From positions 62,001-126,000 of the forward strand of contig CAVZGE010000005.1 of NCBI GenBank assembly GCA_963774745.1: a stretch of 64,000 nt of DNA, given 5' to 3'. The stretch comes from Prado023 sp963774745. Lineage in GTDB: Bacteria > Actinomycetota > Actinomycetes > S36-B12 > CAIYMF01. A program made the translations under genes and the position numbers. The notes under the pieces were generated by a model. It ran no database searches and was not told the origin of the DNA. It saw only the letters and a list, made by a program, of their open reading frames with translations. This document shows positions 26,232 through 34,324 of this stretch, one piece after another; within the stretch, counting starts at the first letter, position 1, and every line of letters starts with the position of its first letter.

Positions 26232-26978
26232 CTACTTGCCCTGGTTGGCCACGGCGGCCGCTGCTGCTGCCGCCGCCTCCGGATCGACGTACTCACCGCC
26301 GGGGACCGTGGGGCGCAGGTCGGCGTCGAGCCGGTACACCAGGGGGATCCCCGTGGGGATGTTCAGCTTGATGACCGCCTCGTCGCTCATCCCCTCGAGG
26401 TGCTTGACCAGGCCGCGCAGCGAGTTGCCATGGGCACCCACGAGCACGGTGCGGCCCAGGCGCAGGTCCGGGACGATGCCGTCGTACCAGTACGGCAGCA
26501 TCCGGGTCACGACATCCTTGAGGCACTCCGCGGCGGGCCGGATCTCGGGGGCGAGGTCGGCGTAGCGGGGGTCGTGGGTCTGGGCGTGCTCGTCCTCGGG
26601 ATCGATCGGCGGCGGCGGCACGTCGTAGGAGCGCCGCCACTCGGTGAACTTCTCCTCGCCGTACTTCTGCAGGGTCTCCTTCTTGTCCTTGCCCTGAAGT
26701 GCGCCGTAGTGGCGCTCGTTGAGCCGCCACGACCGGCGCACCGGCACCCAGTGCCGCTCGCAGTTCTCCAGCGCCATCTGCGTGGTGCGGATCGCCCGCT
26801 TCTGCAGGGAGGTGTGCGCGACGTCGGGCAGGATGCCCTGCTCGAGCAGCATCTGGCCACCACGGACCGCCTCGGCCTCACCCTTCTCGGTCAGGTTCAC
26901 GTCCACCCAGCCGGTGAACAGGTTCAGTGCGTTCCACTCGCTCTCGCCATGGCGGAGCAGGATCAAGGTGTAGGTCAT
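26232..26978 (-). CDS. gpmA: 2,3-bisphosphoglycerate-dependent phosphoglycerate mutase
   Basis: Glycolytic enzyme interconverting 3- and 2-phosphoglycerate. The 248-residue protein has the phosphohistidine motif LRHGESEWN at the N-terminus, the family blocks NLFTGWVDVNLTEKGE and WRLNERHYGALQG, and the second catalytic His in VGAHGNSLRGL. It ends in an Ala-rich tail. It lies downstream of mshA-YbjN, as gpm1 does in mycobacteria. ATG at 26978 is the family start. Confidence 0.96.
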   Translation of the reverse strand: MTYTLILLRHGESEWNALNLFTGWVDVNLTEKGEAEAVRGGQMLLEQGILPDVAHTSLQKRAIRTTQMALENCERHWVPVRRSWRLNERHYGALQGKDKKETLQKYGEEKFTEWRRSYDVPPPPIDPEDEHAQTHDPRYADLAPEIRPAAECLKDVVTRMLPYWYDGIVPDLRLGRTVLVGAHGNSLRGLVKHLEGMSDEAVIKLNIPTGIPLVYRLDADLRPTVPGGEYVDPEAAAAAAAAVANQGK

Positions 26979-27051
26979 GGGGGCAATACTGGCCCAGCCC
27001 ACCCACCCCGCGCGCGGCGAGCGGGTGGCCATCGGATGAACCCCGGGGCGG

Positions 27052-27564
27052 TCAGCCGCCGTCGGCCGGTGGTGCGGTCGGTCCGAGGTCGGCGAACGCC
27101 TCGAGGTTGGCCGTCGGCTCGCCGCGGGACTCCCGCCAGGCCCGTTCGCGGCGGATCGCGGAGGCGAATCCCAGCCGCAGGATGGTGTTGAACGACTCGT
27201 CGGACGCGCGCAGCACTGCGCCGAGCAGCCGGTCGAGGTCCTCCGGGCCGAGGCCCGCCACCGGGACCCGACCAGCCAGGTAGATGTCCCCGAGGCTGTC
27301 CAGCGCGAAGGCCACGCCCAGCAGACGGGTGTTCTGCTGCAGCAGCCAGCGGTACACCGCCTCGGCGTTCTCGTCGGGGCGTCGGGCCACGAACGCGTTG
27401 ATGGTCAGCGCCTGGGGGCCCACGGCCATGCTGACCGTGGTGCGCAGCTTCGCCCGACCCGGCAGCACGATCACGAACCGGTGCGGCTCCGGACGCTCGT
27501 GCTCCAGGCCCTCGGCCTCGAGCAGCTCGGCCAGCTGGTTGGCGACCGTGGTCTGCCGAGGCAT
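27052..27564 (-). CDS. YbjN-domain protein
   Basis: A 170-residue YbjN-family protein (TVSMAVGPQALTINAFVARRP, VYRWLLQQNTRLLGVAFALD, DIYLAGRVPV). The fold resembles type III secretion chaperones; the actinobacterial member, Rv0487 in M. tuberculosis by position, has no firm function. Its ATG overlaps the mshA stop by one base, so it is translated with mshA. Confidence 0.85.
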   Translation of the reverse strand: MPRQTTVANQLAELLEAEGLEHERPEPHRFVIVLPGRAKLRTTVSMAVGPQALTINAFVARRPDENAEAVYRWLLQQNTRLLGVAFALDSLGDIYLAGRVPVAGLGPEDLDRLLGAVLRASDESFNTILRLGFASAIRRERAWRESRGEPTANLEAFADLGPTAPPADGG

Positions 27565-28883
27565 CAGCCGACCCTCCCCAGGGCATCCCGCGGGGCGGCC
27601 AGCGCAGCCGAGTAGCTGGTGAGCAGCCCCTCGACCGTGGCGTCCCAGGAGAGCGTCGCTGCGTGTCCGCGCGCCCCGCGCGACAGGCGTGCGCGCAGGG
27701 CGTCGTCGGCCAGGATCCGGCGCAGGGCCGAGGCCCACACCTCCGGCTCGTGGCCGTCCACCAGGAGCCCGGAGACCCCGTCGTGCACCGCCACCGGCAG
27801 GCCCCCCACGTTCGCGGCCAGGACCGGGGTCCCGCACGCCTGCGCCTCGACCGCGACGAGGCCGAACGACTCGGAGTGCGACGGGACCACCACCACGTCG
27901 GCAGCCGCGTAGCGCGCCCGGAGCCGGGCCCGGTCGGTCGGTGCATGGAAGGCGGCCGGCACGTGCAGCTCGGCAGCCAGGTCGGCCAGCGCGGTGGGAT
28001 GCTCCGTGCCCGACCCCGAGGGCCCGCCGCAGAACTCCAGGCGCACGCGCGCAGCCAGGGCCGGATCCGCGTGGGCCAGCCGTGACATCGCCCGGACGAG
28101 CAGGTCGGGGGCCTTCAACGGCTGGATCCGGCCGACGAACAGGACCACGAGCTCGTCGGGGCGAAAGCCCAGCTCCTGGCGTGCGGCGGCCCGGTCGCGG
28201 TCGTGGAATGCGTCGAGATCGACCCCCGGCAGGACCACGTCCACCAGCCCGGGGTCGGCGTCGTACAGCGACACGAGCTCGGCGCGCTCGGCCGCGGTGT
28301 TGGCGACCAGCCGGTCGGCGGCATCGACGACCTGCTGCTCGCCGATGATCCGCAGCGCGGGCTCGGCGTGGTCGTCGGGCGCGATGCTCAGGTTCTTCAC
28401 CCGGCCCATGGTGTGCATGGTGTGCACCAGCGGGACGCCCCAGCGCTCCTTGGCCAGCCAGCCCACCTGCCCGGACAGCCAGTAGTGCGAGTGGATCAGG
28501 TCGTACCAGCCCTCGCGCCGGGCGGCCTCCCGGCGCAGCACGCCGGCGGTGACGGCGCAGAGCTGGCCCGGGAGGTCCTCCTTGGGCAGGCCCTCGAACG
28601 GCCCGGCGACCACGTTGTGCACCAGGACCCCGGGGGCCATCGTCACGGTGGCGGGCAGGTCGCTGGAGGTGGCCCGGGTGAACACCTCGACCTCGGTGCC
28701 GCGCGCGGCCAGCCGGGTGGCGACCTCGGCGATGTAGACGTTCATCCCGCCCGCGTCCCCCGTGCCCGGCTGGTCCAGGGGGGAGGTGTGCACGCTGAGC
28801 ATGGCCACACGCCGGGGGAGGTGGCGCAGGGGCAGGACGGCATCCACGACGACAACCATCCCCGAGCGTCCGGTCAGCGGCAA
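27564..28883 (-). CDS. mshA: D-inositol-3-phosphate glycosyltransferase MshA
   Basis: First committed enzyme of mycothiol synthesis: joins UDP-GlcNAc to inositol 3-phosphate. The 439-residue GT4 enzyme has the GT-B layout, with N-terminal LSVHTSPLDQPGTGDAGGMN, the middle IHSHYWLSGQVGWL and HTMHTMGRVKN, and the C-terminal nucleotide site FVGRIQPLKAPDLL and the EX7E-type SHSESFGLVAVEAQA. Together with mshD at 6.6-7.6 kb it shows that the organism makes mycothiol. The true start may be a few codons in; the residue run VAMLSVHTSP is where homologues align. Confidence 0.95.
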   Translation of the reverse strand: MPLTGRSGMVVVVDAVLPLRHLPRRVAMLSVHTSPLDQPGTGDAGGMNVYIAEVATRLAARGTEVEVFTRATSSDLPATVTMAPGVLVHNVVAGPFEGLPKEDLPGQLCAVTAGVLRREAARREGWYDLIHSHYWLSGQVGWLAKERWGVPLVHTMHTMGRVKNLSIAPDDHAEPALRIIGEQQVVDAADRLVANTAAERAELVSLYDADPGLVDVVLPGVDLDAFHDRDRAAARQELGFRPDELVVLFVGRIQPLKAPDLLVRAMSRLAHADPALAARVRLEFCGGPSGSGTEHPTALADLAAELHVPAAFHAPTDRARLRARYAAADVVVVPSHSESFGLVAVEAQACGTPVLAANVGGLPVAVHDGVSGLLVDGHEPEVWASALRRILADDALRARLSRGARGHAATLSWDATVEGLLTSYSAALAAPRDALGRVG

Positions 28884-28917
28884 CTCGGCTGCAGCACGCA
28901 GCCGGCCGGCGCGGGCC

Positions 28918-29592
28918 TCACTGCCCGATCGGGGCCTCGAGCGTGGTGTCCGCGTACGGCTCCCCGGTCACGACGTGCATCACCCGGCGGGCGATGCTCA
29001 CCGCGTGGTCCGCGTAGCGCTCGTAGTAGCGCGAGAGCAGGGTGGCGTCGATGGCGGCCTCGACCCCGTGCGACCACGACGGCGAGAGCACGGTGGTGAA
29101 CATCTCGCGGTGCAGGCGGTCCATCTCCTGGTCGTAGTGCTCGATGTCCGGGCCGAGGCTGACGTCCTTGGTCGAGATCACCGTCGCGGTCTTGGCCACG
29201 ATCGCGTCGGCGAGGCCGCCCATCTGGGCGAACTGGGCCCGCAGCTCGCTGGGGATGCTGGAGTTCGGGTAGCGCAGCCGCGCCTGCTTGGCGACATGGA
29301 CGGCCAGGTCCCCCATCCGCTCCAACGACGAGGAGATCCGCAGCGACCCGATGACGATCCGCAGGTCGGTGGCGACCGGCTGCTGCAGGGCAGCCGCGTC
29401 GTAGCAGCGCCGCTCGACCTCGCTGGTGAGCTCGTCGAGATGGTCATCACCGGAGATCACCGCCTCGGCGGTGGTCAGGTCCGCGTTGAGCAGGGCCTGC
29501 GTGGCCTGGTTCATCGCTGCCCCCGCCACAAGGGCCATTTCTGCCAGCAGGTCGCTGATGTCGTCGAGCTGCTCGTGGAATGCTGCGCGCAT
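28918..29592 (-). CDS. phoU: Phosphate uptake regulator PhoU
   Basis: A 224-residue, all-helical PhoU with the usual two repeats (MRAAFHEQLDDISDLLAEM; SSLERMGDLAVHVAKQARLR; YYERYADHAVSIARRV) bearing the conserved E/DxxxD metal motifs. PhoU links the Pst transporter to the sensor kinase and damps the phosphate response. It is divergent from senX3 across 166 bp that hold a PHO box. RBS GGGAGG precedes the ATG. Confidence 0.95.
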   Translation of the reverse strand: MRAAFHEQLDDISDLLAEMALVAGAAMNQATQALLNADLTTAEAVISGDDHLDELTSEVERRCYDAAALQQPVATDLRIVIGSLRISSSLERMGDLAVHVAKQARLRYPNSSIPSELRAQFAQMGGLADAIVAKTATVISTKDVSLGPDIEHYDQEMDRLHREMFTTVLSPSWSHGVEAAIDATLLSRYYERYADHAVSIARRVMHVVTGEPYADTTLEAPIGQ

Positions 29593-29610
29593 GATGTCCT
29601 CCCGGAGGGC

Positions 29611-29616
29611 AGTCTA
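29611..29616 (-). promoter_or_regulatory. Probable phoU -10 element
   Basis: On the minus strand TAGACT lies 18 nt upstream of the phoU ATG, leaving a short leader that contains the Shine-Dalgarno sequence. The PHO box is centred about 50 bp further upstream. Confidence 0.55.
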
Positions 29617-29653
29617 GATCCGCTGACCTGCACTGCATCGCACGGACGTGGCC

Positions 29654-29675
29654 CGAGGGTGAGCCGCCGGTGAAC
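29654..29675 (-). promoter_or_regulatory. PHO box (two 11-nt direct repeats)
   Basis: Minus-strand reading GTTCACCGGCG then GCTCACCCTCG: two adjacent 11-nt units with the TTCACC/CTCACC core that matches the direct-repeat units bound by PhoP in Streptomyces. It lies between divergent phoU and senX3, the place where PHO boxes occur in S. coelicolor. RegX3 here is the likely binding protein. Confidence 0.65.
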
Positions 29676-29745
29676 AATCCGCGCCCGGAGGATGAATAGG
29701 GCCCGCCGCGCAGCCTGACCGGGATGTGCGAATCCGACGCGCCCC

Positions 29746-29751
29746 TATCCT
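29746..29751 (+). promoter_or_regulatory. senX3 -10 element
   Basis: TATCCT ends 7 nt before the GTG at 29759, which supports a leaderless transcript and that GTG as the start rather than the in-frame GTG at 29726. Confidence 0.6.
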
Positions 29752-29758
29752 GACTCAC

Positions 29759-31024
29759 GTGGCGACCGAGTCCCGAGGCACCCGCGCGGATGAGCCGGCC
29801 AGCAGGCGGCGGCTGTTCGGCGTGCCCGCCGTCGCCACCCCGGGCCGTCCATCACGGGTGCGCCCTGATGGACAGTCCGCGACCGGTCCCGCAGCCCGGG
29901 CCATCGACCGGCCGGCCACCGCGGCGGCCGAGGTCCCAGCCGGGCGCGCGGCCAGCGACGCCGACCTGGCCCGAGTCCTGGCGGCCCTGAGCACGCCCGC
30001 CGTCTGGATGGACGGGGCGGACAGGGTGCTCTGGGCGCACCCCGCCCTCGAGGCGCTGCGCGTGGTGCGCCGGGGCGCGATCAACACCCCGGAGATCGCC
30101 AAGATGGTGCAGCGGTCCCGCGCCTCCGACCAGCCCTCGGCCCGCGACCTCACGGTCCGCCGGCCAGGGCGCCGGCAGGCCGGAGTCCGGTTGCGCGTCC
30201 GGGTCGCCCCGATGACCGACGGCTCGGCGCTGGTGCTCGTCGACGACATCACCGAGGCCGAGCGCCTCGACCACGCCCGGCGGGACTTCGTGGCCAATGT
30301 CAGCCACGAGCTCAAGACCCCGATCGGCGCCCTGGCACTGCTGGCCGAGGCCGTGCACGAGGCCCAGGAGGACCCGCAGGCCGTCGAGCGCTTCACGTCC
30401 CGGATGCTGGCCGAGACCCGCAGGCTGAACTCCCTGCTCAACGACCTCATGGACCTCTCCCGCCTGGAGGGTGTGGAGCCGCTGCAGCCGATGGGTCCGG
30501 TCGATGTCGACGAGGTGGTCGCCCAGGCGTGCGACGACGCGCGTTCCCTGGCGCAGGACAAGGACATCTCCTTCCTGCGCGGTGGGGTGGCCGGGCTGCG
30601 GGTCGAGGGGGTTCCGGCGCAGCTGGCGACCGCCGTGCGCAACCTCATCGTGAATGCCGTCAACTACAGCCCGCCCTCGACGAAGGTGGCGGTCACCACC
30701 GGGGCGTCCGACGGGTCGGTCACGATCTCCGTCACCGACCAGGGCATGGGCATCCCCCCTGGGGAGCTGGACCGGATCTTCGAGCGGTTCTACCGGGTCG
30801 ACCCAGCCCGGTCGCGCGACACCGGCGGAACCGGCCTGGGCCTTGCCATCGTGAAGCACGTGTGCGCCAACCACGGCGGCGACTGCGACGTCTGGTCCAA
30901 GGTCGGCGAGGGATCGACCTTCACGATCCGCCTGCCCGCCCTGACCGACAGGGCGGTCAAGAAGGCCGCTGCCCGGACCAGCCGGCCGCGAACGAGCACC
31001 ACCCCGACCAAGGAGGAGCAGTGA
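29759..31024 (+). CDS. senX3: SenX3/PhoR-type phosphate sensor kinase, no visible membrane segment
   Basis: Histidine kinase of 421 residues. A PAS-like domain (about 70-165) precedes the H-box FVANVSHELKTPIGAL (His about 183), the N-box NLIVNAVNYSPPS, and G-boxes DQGMGIPPGE and GTGLGLAIVKH. Known SenX3/PhoR proteins start with one or two membrane helices; the first 70 residues here are polar, Arg/Pro/Ala-rich with no hydrophobic stretch, so this kinase looks cytosolic. The start is set by a leaderless promoter. It overlaps regX3 by 4 bp. Confidence 0.92.
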   Translation: MATESRGTRADEPASRRRLFGVPAVATPGRPSRVRPDGQSATGPAARAIDRPATAAAEVPAGRAASDADLARVLAALSTPAVWMDGADRVLWAHPALEALRVVRRGAINTPEIAKMVQRSRASDQPSARDLTVRRPGRRQAGVRLRVRVAPMTDGSALVLVDDITEAERLDHARRDFVANVSHELKTPIGALALLAEAVHEAQEDPQAVERFTSRMLAETRRLNSLLNDLMDLSRLEGVEPLQPMGPVDVDEVVAQACDDARSLAQDKDISFLRGGVAGLRVEGVPAQLATAVRNLIVNAVNYSPPSTKVAVTTGASDGSVTISVTDQGMGIPPGELDRIFERFYRVDPARSRDTGGTGLGLAIVKHVCANHGGDCDVWSKVGEGSTFTIRLPALTDRAVKKAAARTSRPRTSTTPTKEEQ

Positions 31025-31698
31025 CCCGGATCATGGTCGTCGAGGACGAGGAGTCGTTCTCCGATGCCCTGAGCTTCATGCTGCGCAAGGAGGGCTTCGC
31101 CGTCTCGGTCGCCACGACCGGGCCCGACGCCCTGGCGCAGTTCGACCGCGAGCCGGCCGACCTCGTCCTCCTGGACCTGATGCTGCCGGGCATGTCGGGA
31201 ACCGACGTGTGCCGGACGATCCGGGCCAGGTCCCGGGTGCCGATCATCATGGTCACCGCCAAGGACTCGGAGATCGACAAGGTCCTGGGCCTCGAGCTCG
31301 GGGCCGACGACTACGTCACCAAGCCGTTCTCCAGCCGGGAGCTCGTGGCCCGCATCCGGGCGGTCCTGCGGCGCAACGTCGAGGAGTTCGACGACAGCCC
31401 GGTGGTCGAGGCCGGGCCGGTGCGGATCGACCCGGAGCGCCACCAGGTGCTGGTCAACGGCCAGGTGGTCGGCATGCCGCTCAAGGAGTTCGACCTGCTG
31501 GAGTACCTGGTGCGCAACTCGGGGCGGGTGCTGACCCGGGGGCAGCTGATCGACCGGATCTGGGGCTCGGACTACGTCGGGGACACCAAGACCCTCGACG
31601 TGCACGTGAAGAGACTGCGCGCGAAGGTCGAGGCGGATCCGGCGAACCCGGTGCACCTGCTGACCGTGCGCGGCCTCGGGTACAAGTTCGAGGCGTGA
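31021..31698 (+). CDS. regX3: Phosphate-response regulator RegX3/PhoP
   Basis: A 225-residue OmpR-family response regulator: receiver with acidic pair VVEDEES, phospho-acceptor Asp in VLLDLMLPGMSG, Thr in MVTAKDS and Lys in VTKPFS, then a winged helix (LKEFDLLEYLVRNSGRVLTR, DVHVKRLRAKVE, VRGLGYKFE). It is expected to activate pst and other phosphate genes through PHO boxes such as the one at 29.66 kb. The GTG start overlaps the senX3 stop (GTGA). Confidence 0.95.
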   Translation: MTRIMVVEDEESFSDALSFMLRKEGFAVSVATTGPDALAQFDREPADLVLLDLMLPGMSGTDVCRTIRARSRVPIIMVTAKDSEIDKVLGLELGADDYVTKPFSSRELVARIRAVLRRNVEEFDDSPVVEAGPVRIDPERHQVLVNGQVVGMPLKEFDLLEYLVRNSGRVLTRGQLIDRIWGSDYVGDTKTLDVHVKRLRAKVEADPANPVHLLTVRGLGYKFEA

Positions 31699-31717
31699 TC
31701 CGCCTGCTCCCGGCGGG

Positions 31718-32221
31718 CTACTCCCGGGCAGCGGCCGCGGGCCCGTACCCCTCGTAGTAGCCGACCGCCGGGACCACGGCCACCTTGCGGGTCTCTGACC
31801 CCGCCCGCTCGAAGCTCAGGGTGACGGTGGCGTAGGAGCCGGGGGTGACCTTCAGGCCGGTCAGCACGACCTGGTCCTGTGCCGTTCCGCCCACCTGGAC
31901 CGATGCGCCGGACCTCAGGGCGATCGGGGTCCTCAGCGACGACGTGGTCGCGGGCTCGGTGCTGACGGTCACCAGGGCGTCGGGCAGCTCACCCTCGTTG
32001 ATGATCGTCATGACCAGCGACGCGACCCCGCTCGCCCCCTGCGGGCCGGTGACCAGGGTGGCGTCCTGCACCTTGATGTCGGCCCCGACCAGGAAGTCGG
32101 TGCCGTTCCCGGTGGGGCCCTGGGTGTTCACCGTGTTCTCGAACCCCTGGTAGCAGCCGGCTGTCGGGAGCACGGCCAGGAGGCTGACGGCGAGGGCAAC
32201 TGCAGCACGGGAGCGGATCAC
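31718..32221 (-). CDS. LpqE-like lipoprotein (PCu(A)C/DUF461-type fold), leaderless
   Basis: A 167-residue lipoprotein: signal peptide with lipobox LPTAGC (Cys about 23), then a beta-sandwich domain (VQDATLVTGPQGASGVASLV, TIINEGELPDALV) like the copper-chaperone-type PCu(A)C family, though no Met/His copper motif is obvious. By position divergent to carD it corresponds to M. tuberculosis lpqE. TAGGGT on the minus strand (32228-32233) lies 6 nt before the GTG start, indicating a leaderless mRNA. Confidence 0.8.
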   Translation of the reverse strand: MIRSRAAVALAVSLLAVLPTAGCYQGFENTVNTQGPTGNGTDFLVGADIKVQDATLVTGPQGASGVASLVMTIINEGELPDALVTVSTEPATTSSLRTPIALRSGASVQVGGTAQDQVVLTGLKVTPGSYATVTLSFERAGSETRKVAVVPAVGYYEGYGPAAAARE

Positions 32222-32273
32222 GCAGGCACCCTATCGGGTGATCACGATCACAGGGCGGCCCACCCCGGCGTGT

Positions 32274-32279
32274 TAGACT
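32274..32279 (+). promoter_or_regulatory. carD -10 element
   Basis: TAGACT, 30 nt upstream of the carD ATG; a leader with GGAAGGGG follows. No good -35 hexamer is present, in keeping with CarD/RbpA-dependent promoters. Confidence 0.6.
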
Positions 32280-32309
32280 GGGGGTCCACCGGAAGGGGTC
32301 TCCTGCACA

Positions 32310-32792
32310 ATGACGTTCAAGGTTGGCGACACCGTCGTGTATCCCCATCACGGGGCCGCGCTCATCGAGTCCATCGAGGTCCGTTCCATCAAGGGGGTCG
32401 ACCGGGAGTACCTGGTCCTGCGCGTGGCCCAGGGTGACCTGACCGTCCGGGTCCCCTCCGACAATGTCGACCTGGTCGGCGTCCGTGACGTCGTCAACGC
32501 CGAGGGCCTGGATCGGGTCTTCGACGTGCTGCGCCAGCCGTACACCGAGGAGCCGACCAACTGGTCGCGCCGCTACAAGGCGAACCTCGAGAAGCTGGCG
32601 TCCGGCGACGTGATCAAGGTGGCCGAGGTCGTTCGCGACCTGTGGCGCCGCGAGCGCGAGCGTGGCCTGTCGGCAGGCGAGAAGCGCATGCTCAGCAAGG
32701 CCCGCCAGATCCTGGTCAGCGAGCTGGCCCTGGCCGAGCACACCAACGAGGACAAGGCCGAGGCCATCCTCGACGAGGTCCTGCAGTCCTGA
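32310..32792 (+). CDS. carD: RNA polymerase-binding transcription factor CarD
   Basis: Essential actinobacterial regulator that binds the RNA polymerase beta subunit and stabilises open promoter complexes. The 160-residue product has the Tudor-like RNAP-interaction domain (FKVGDTVVYPHHGAALIESI) and the C-terminal helical DNA-binding domain with the conserved tryptophan in NWSRRYKANLEKL. Full length. A hairpin after the gene separates it from ispD. Confidence 0.97.
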   Translation: MTFKVGDTVVYPHHGAALIESIEVRSIKGVDREYLVLRVAQGDLTVRVPSDNVDLVGVRDVVNAEGLDRVFDVLRQPYTEEPTNWSRRYKANLEKLASGDVIKVAEVVRDLWRRERERGLSAGEKRMLSKARQILVSELALAEHTNEDKAEAILDEVLQS

Positions 32793-32812
32793 TCCCACCT
32801 GCGTATCCGCGA

Positions 32813-32841
32813 CGCCCACCGCCGAACCCGGCCGGTGGGCG
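32813..32841 (+). terminator. Hairpin after carD
   Basis: CGCCCACCG and CGGTGGGCG form a 9-bp stem with an 11-nt loop, 20 bp past the carD stop and just before the ispD -10 box at 32852. TT follows the stem. Confidence 0.55.
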
Positions 32842-32864
32842 TTCGTGTCGGTAGCGTGACCCCC

Positions 32865-33557
32865 GTGGAACCCCGCCCCGTCGTCGCGATCGTCCCGGCT
32901 GCCGGCTCGGGTGAGCGGCTCGGTGCGGGCATCCCGAAGGCCATGGCCCTCCTCGCCGGCGAGCCGATCCTCGCGCACGCCGTGCGCGCGATGGTCGCCG
33001 AGCCCCGCGTCGGGCTGGTGGTGCTGGCCGCGCCGGAGGGACTGGAGGACGTGATGGCCGAAGCTGCCGCCGTGGTGTCCGGTGGTGTGCCGGTGGTGGC
33101 GGTGACCGGGGGTGCGACGCGGGCGGAGTCCGTCTCGCTGGCGCTGGCGGTCGTGCCCGACGGGTTCGGCGTCGCGCTCGTGCACGACGCCGCCCGGTGC
33201 CTGGTCCCGGTCGAGGTGGTGGCTGCGGTGATCGACGCGGTCCTGGCGGGGGCGGACGCGGTGGTGCCCGGGGCTGCGGTCGTGGACACGATCCGCGAGC
33301 TCACGGCTGATGGTGGGTCGCGCACGATCGACCGCTCGGTGCTGCGCGCGGTCCAGACGCCGCAGGGTTTCGTCCCCGACGTCCTGCGGCGGGCTCATGC
33401 CACGGGCGATCCGGGGGCCACCGACGACGCCGGCATGGTCGAGGCCCTGGGGCTCCCCGTGACCCTGGTGCCGGGTCATGCACGGGCGTTCAAGGTGACC
33501 ACCGCGCAGGACCTCCTGCTCGCCGAGGCCATCCTCGCGGCGGAGGCCGGGCCGTGA
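32865..33557 (+). CDS. ispD: 2-C-methyl-D-erythritol 4-phosphate cytidylyltransferase
   Basis: Third enzyme of the MEP isoprenoid pathway. A 230-residue nucleotidyltransferase with the CTP loop VPAAGSGERLGAGIPKAM, GGATRAESVSLAL, LVHDAARCLV and TPQGF. Two in-frame GTG codons (32856, 32865) are possible; TAGCGT at 32852-32857 is 7 nt before the second, so a leaderless start at 32865 is preferred. The stop overlaps the ispF GTG by 4 bp. Confidence 0.94.
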   Translation: MEPRPVVAIVPAAGSGERLGAGIPKAMALLAGEPILAHAVRAMVAEPRVGLVVLAAPEGLEDVMAEAAAVVSGGVPVVAVTGGATRAESVSLALAVVPDGFGVALVHDAARCLVPVEVVAAVIDAVLAGADAVVPGAAVVDTIRELTADGGSRTIDRSVLRAVQTPQGFVPDVLRRAHATGDPGATDDAGMVEALGLPVTLVPGHARAFKVTTAQDLLLAEAILAAEAGP

Positions 33558-34045
33558 GCGTGCTGCCACTGGTCGGGATCGGGGTGGACGTGCACCCCTA
33601 TGCCGACCCGGCCGAGGCCCGGGAGCTCGCCCTGGCGTGCCTGCGGTGGCCGGGGGAGAACGGCCTGGCCGGGCACTCCGACGCCGATGTCGTGGCGCAC
33701 GCGATCTGTGATGCCCTGCTCTCGGCGGCCGGTCTGGGCGACCTCGGGGCCAACTTCGGCACCGCCGAGCCCCAGTGGGCGGGGGCATCGGGTGCGGCCC
33801 TGCTCGGCGAGACGCTGCGCCGGGTGAGCGCCGCCGGGTTCACGATCGGCAACGTGGCCGTCCAGGTGATCGGCAACCGCCCGAAGCTGGGTCCCCGTCG
33901 GGGTGAGGGCGAGGCTGCCCTCTCGGCCGCCCTCGGGGGAGCCACCGTGCGGCTGTCGGCGACGACCACCGATGGGCTGGGCCTGACCGGCCGCGGCGAG
34001 GGCATCGCCGCGCTCGCCACCGCGCTGGTGGTCCCGGCCGGCTGA
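33554..34045 (+). CDS. ispF: 2-C-methyl-D-erythritol 2,4-cyclodiphosphate synthase
   Basis: Fifth MEP-pathway enzyme, forming the cyclic diphosphate. The 163-residue product has the zinc site GIGVDVHPY, the segment GLAGHSDADVVAHAICDALL, and the C-terminal TTDGLGLTGRGEGIAALA. Coupled to ispD by a GTGA overlap, as usual in this phylum. The next gene, cysS, has its own promoter after a 279-bp gap. Confidence 0.96.
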   Translation: MSVLPLVGIGVDVHPYADPAEARELALACLRWPGENGLAGHSDADVVAHAICDALLSAAGLGDLGANFGTAEPQWAGASGAALLGETLRRVSAAGFTIGNVAVQVIGNRPKLGPRRGEGEAALSAALGGATVRLSATTTDGLGLTGRGEGIAALATALVVPAG

Positions 34046-34131
34046 ACCCTCCTCCCGGGCGACACCGGCATCCTCGCGTCCGTTGGCGTCGATCCCGTCC
34101 GGATCCCGACCGCGTGAGAGTTGTCGTGGCC

Positions 34132-34202
34132 AACCTCGCGGCTGGTCGCGTTGGACCGGGGCGTCGCGACGGGCGCCTTCCAACAGGAGCAGCCGCGAGG
34201 TT
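34132..34202. other. Nested inverted repeat in the ispF-cysS gap (possible structured RNA)
   Basis: An outer stem of 13 perfect base pairs (AACCTCGCGGCTG at 34132-34144 with its complement at 34190-34202), a 5-by-5 internal loop (GTCGC/AGGAG), then a 6-bp inner stem (GTTGGA 34150-34155 / TCCAAC 34179-34184) closing a 23-nt apical region that contains the palindrome CGTCGCGACG. It ends 110 bp before the cysS promoter, so it belongs to the ispF transcript 3' region or is an independent element. No gene is recognisable in the 279-bp gap. Confidence 0.6.
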
Positions 34203-34311
34203 CCCGATCCACTGGCCGCTGACCGGGGTGTTCGACGCGAACGGCCGCGAGGGTCGGCCTCGACGGCGCTCGAGCCGCGGTCGGCGGCCCGGTCGGGTGC
34301 CGCCCGGCCGG

Positions 34312-34317
34312 TAGAAT
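34312..34317 (+). promoter_or_regulatory. cysS -10 element
   Basis: TAGAAT ends 7 nt before the GTG start of cysS, indicating a leaderless transcript separate from ispDF. Confidence 0.65.
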
Positions 34318-34324
34318 CCTCCGG

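Noticed and set aside
34114..34314. A 66-codon open frame between ispF and cysS
   Set aside because: It overlaps the nested inverted repeat, is Arg/Gly/Pro-rich as expected from random high-GC DNA, and resembles no family.
34046..34324. T-box riboswitch upstream of cysS
   Set aside because: No T-box sequence or terminator/antiterminator pair, and the cysS transcript appears to be leaderless, leaving no room for one.
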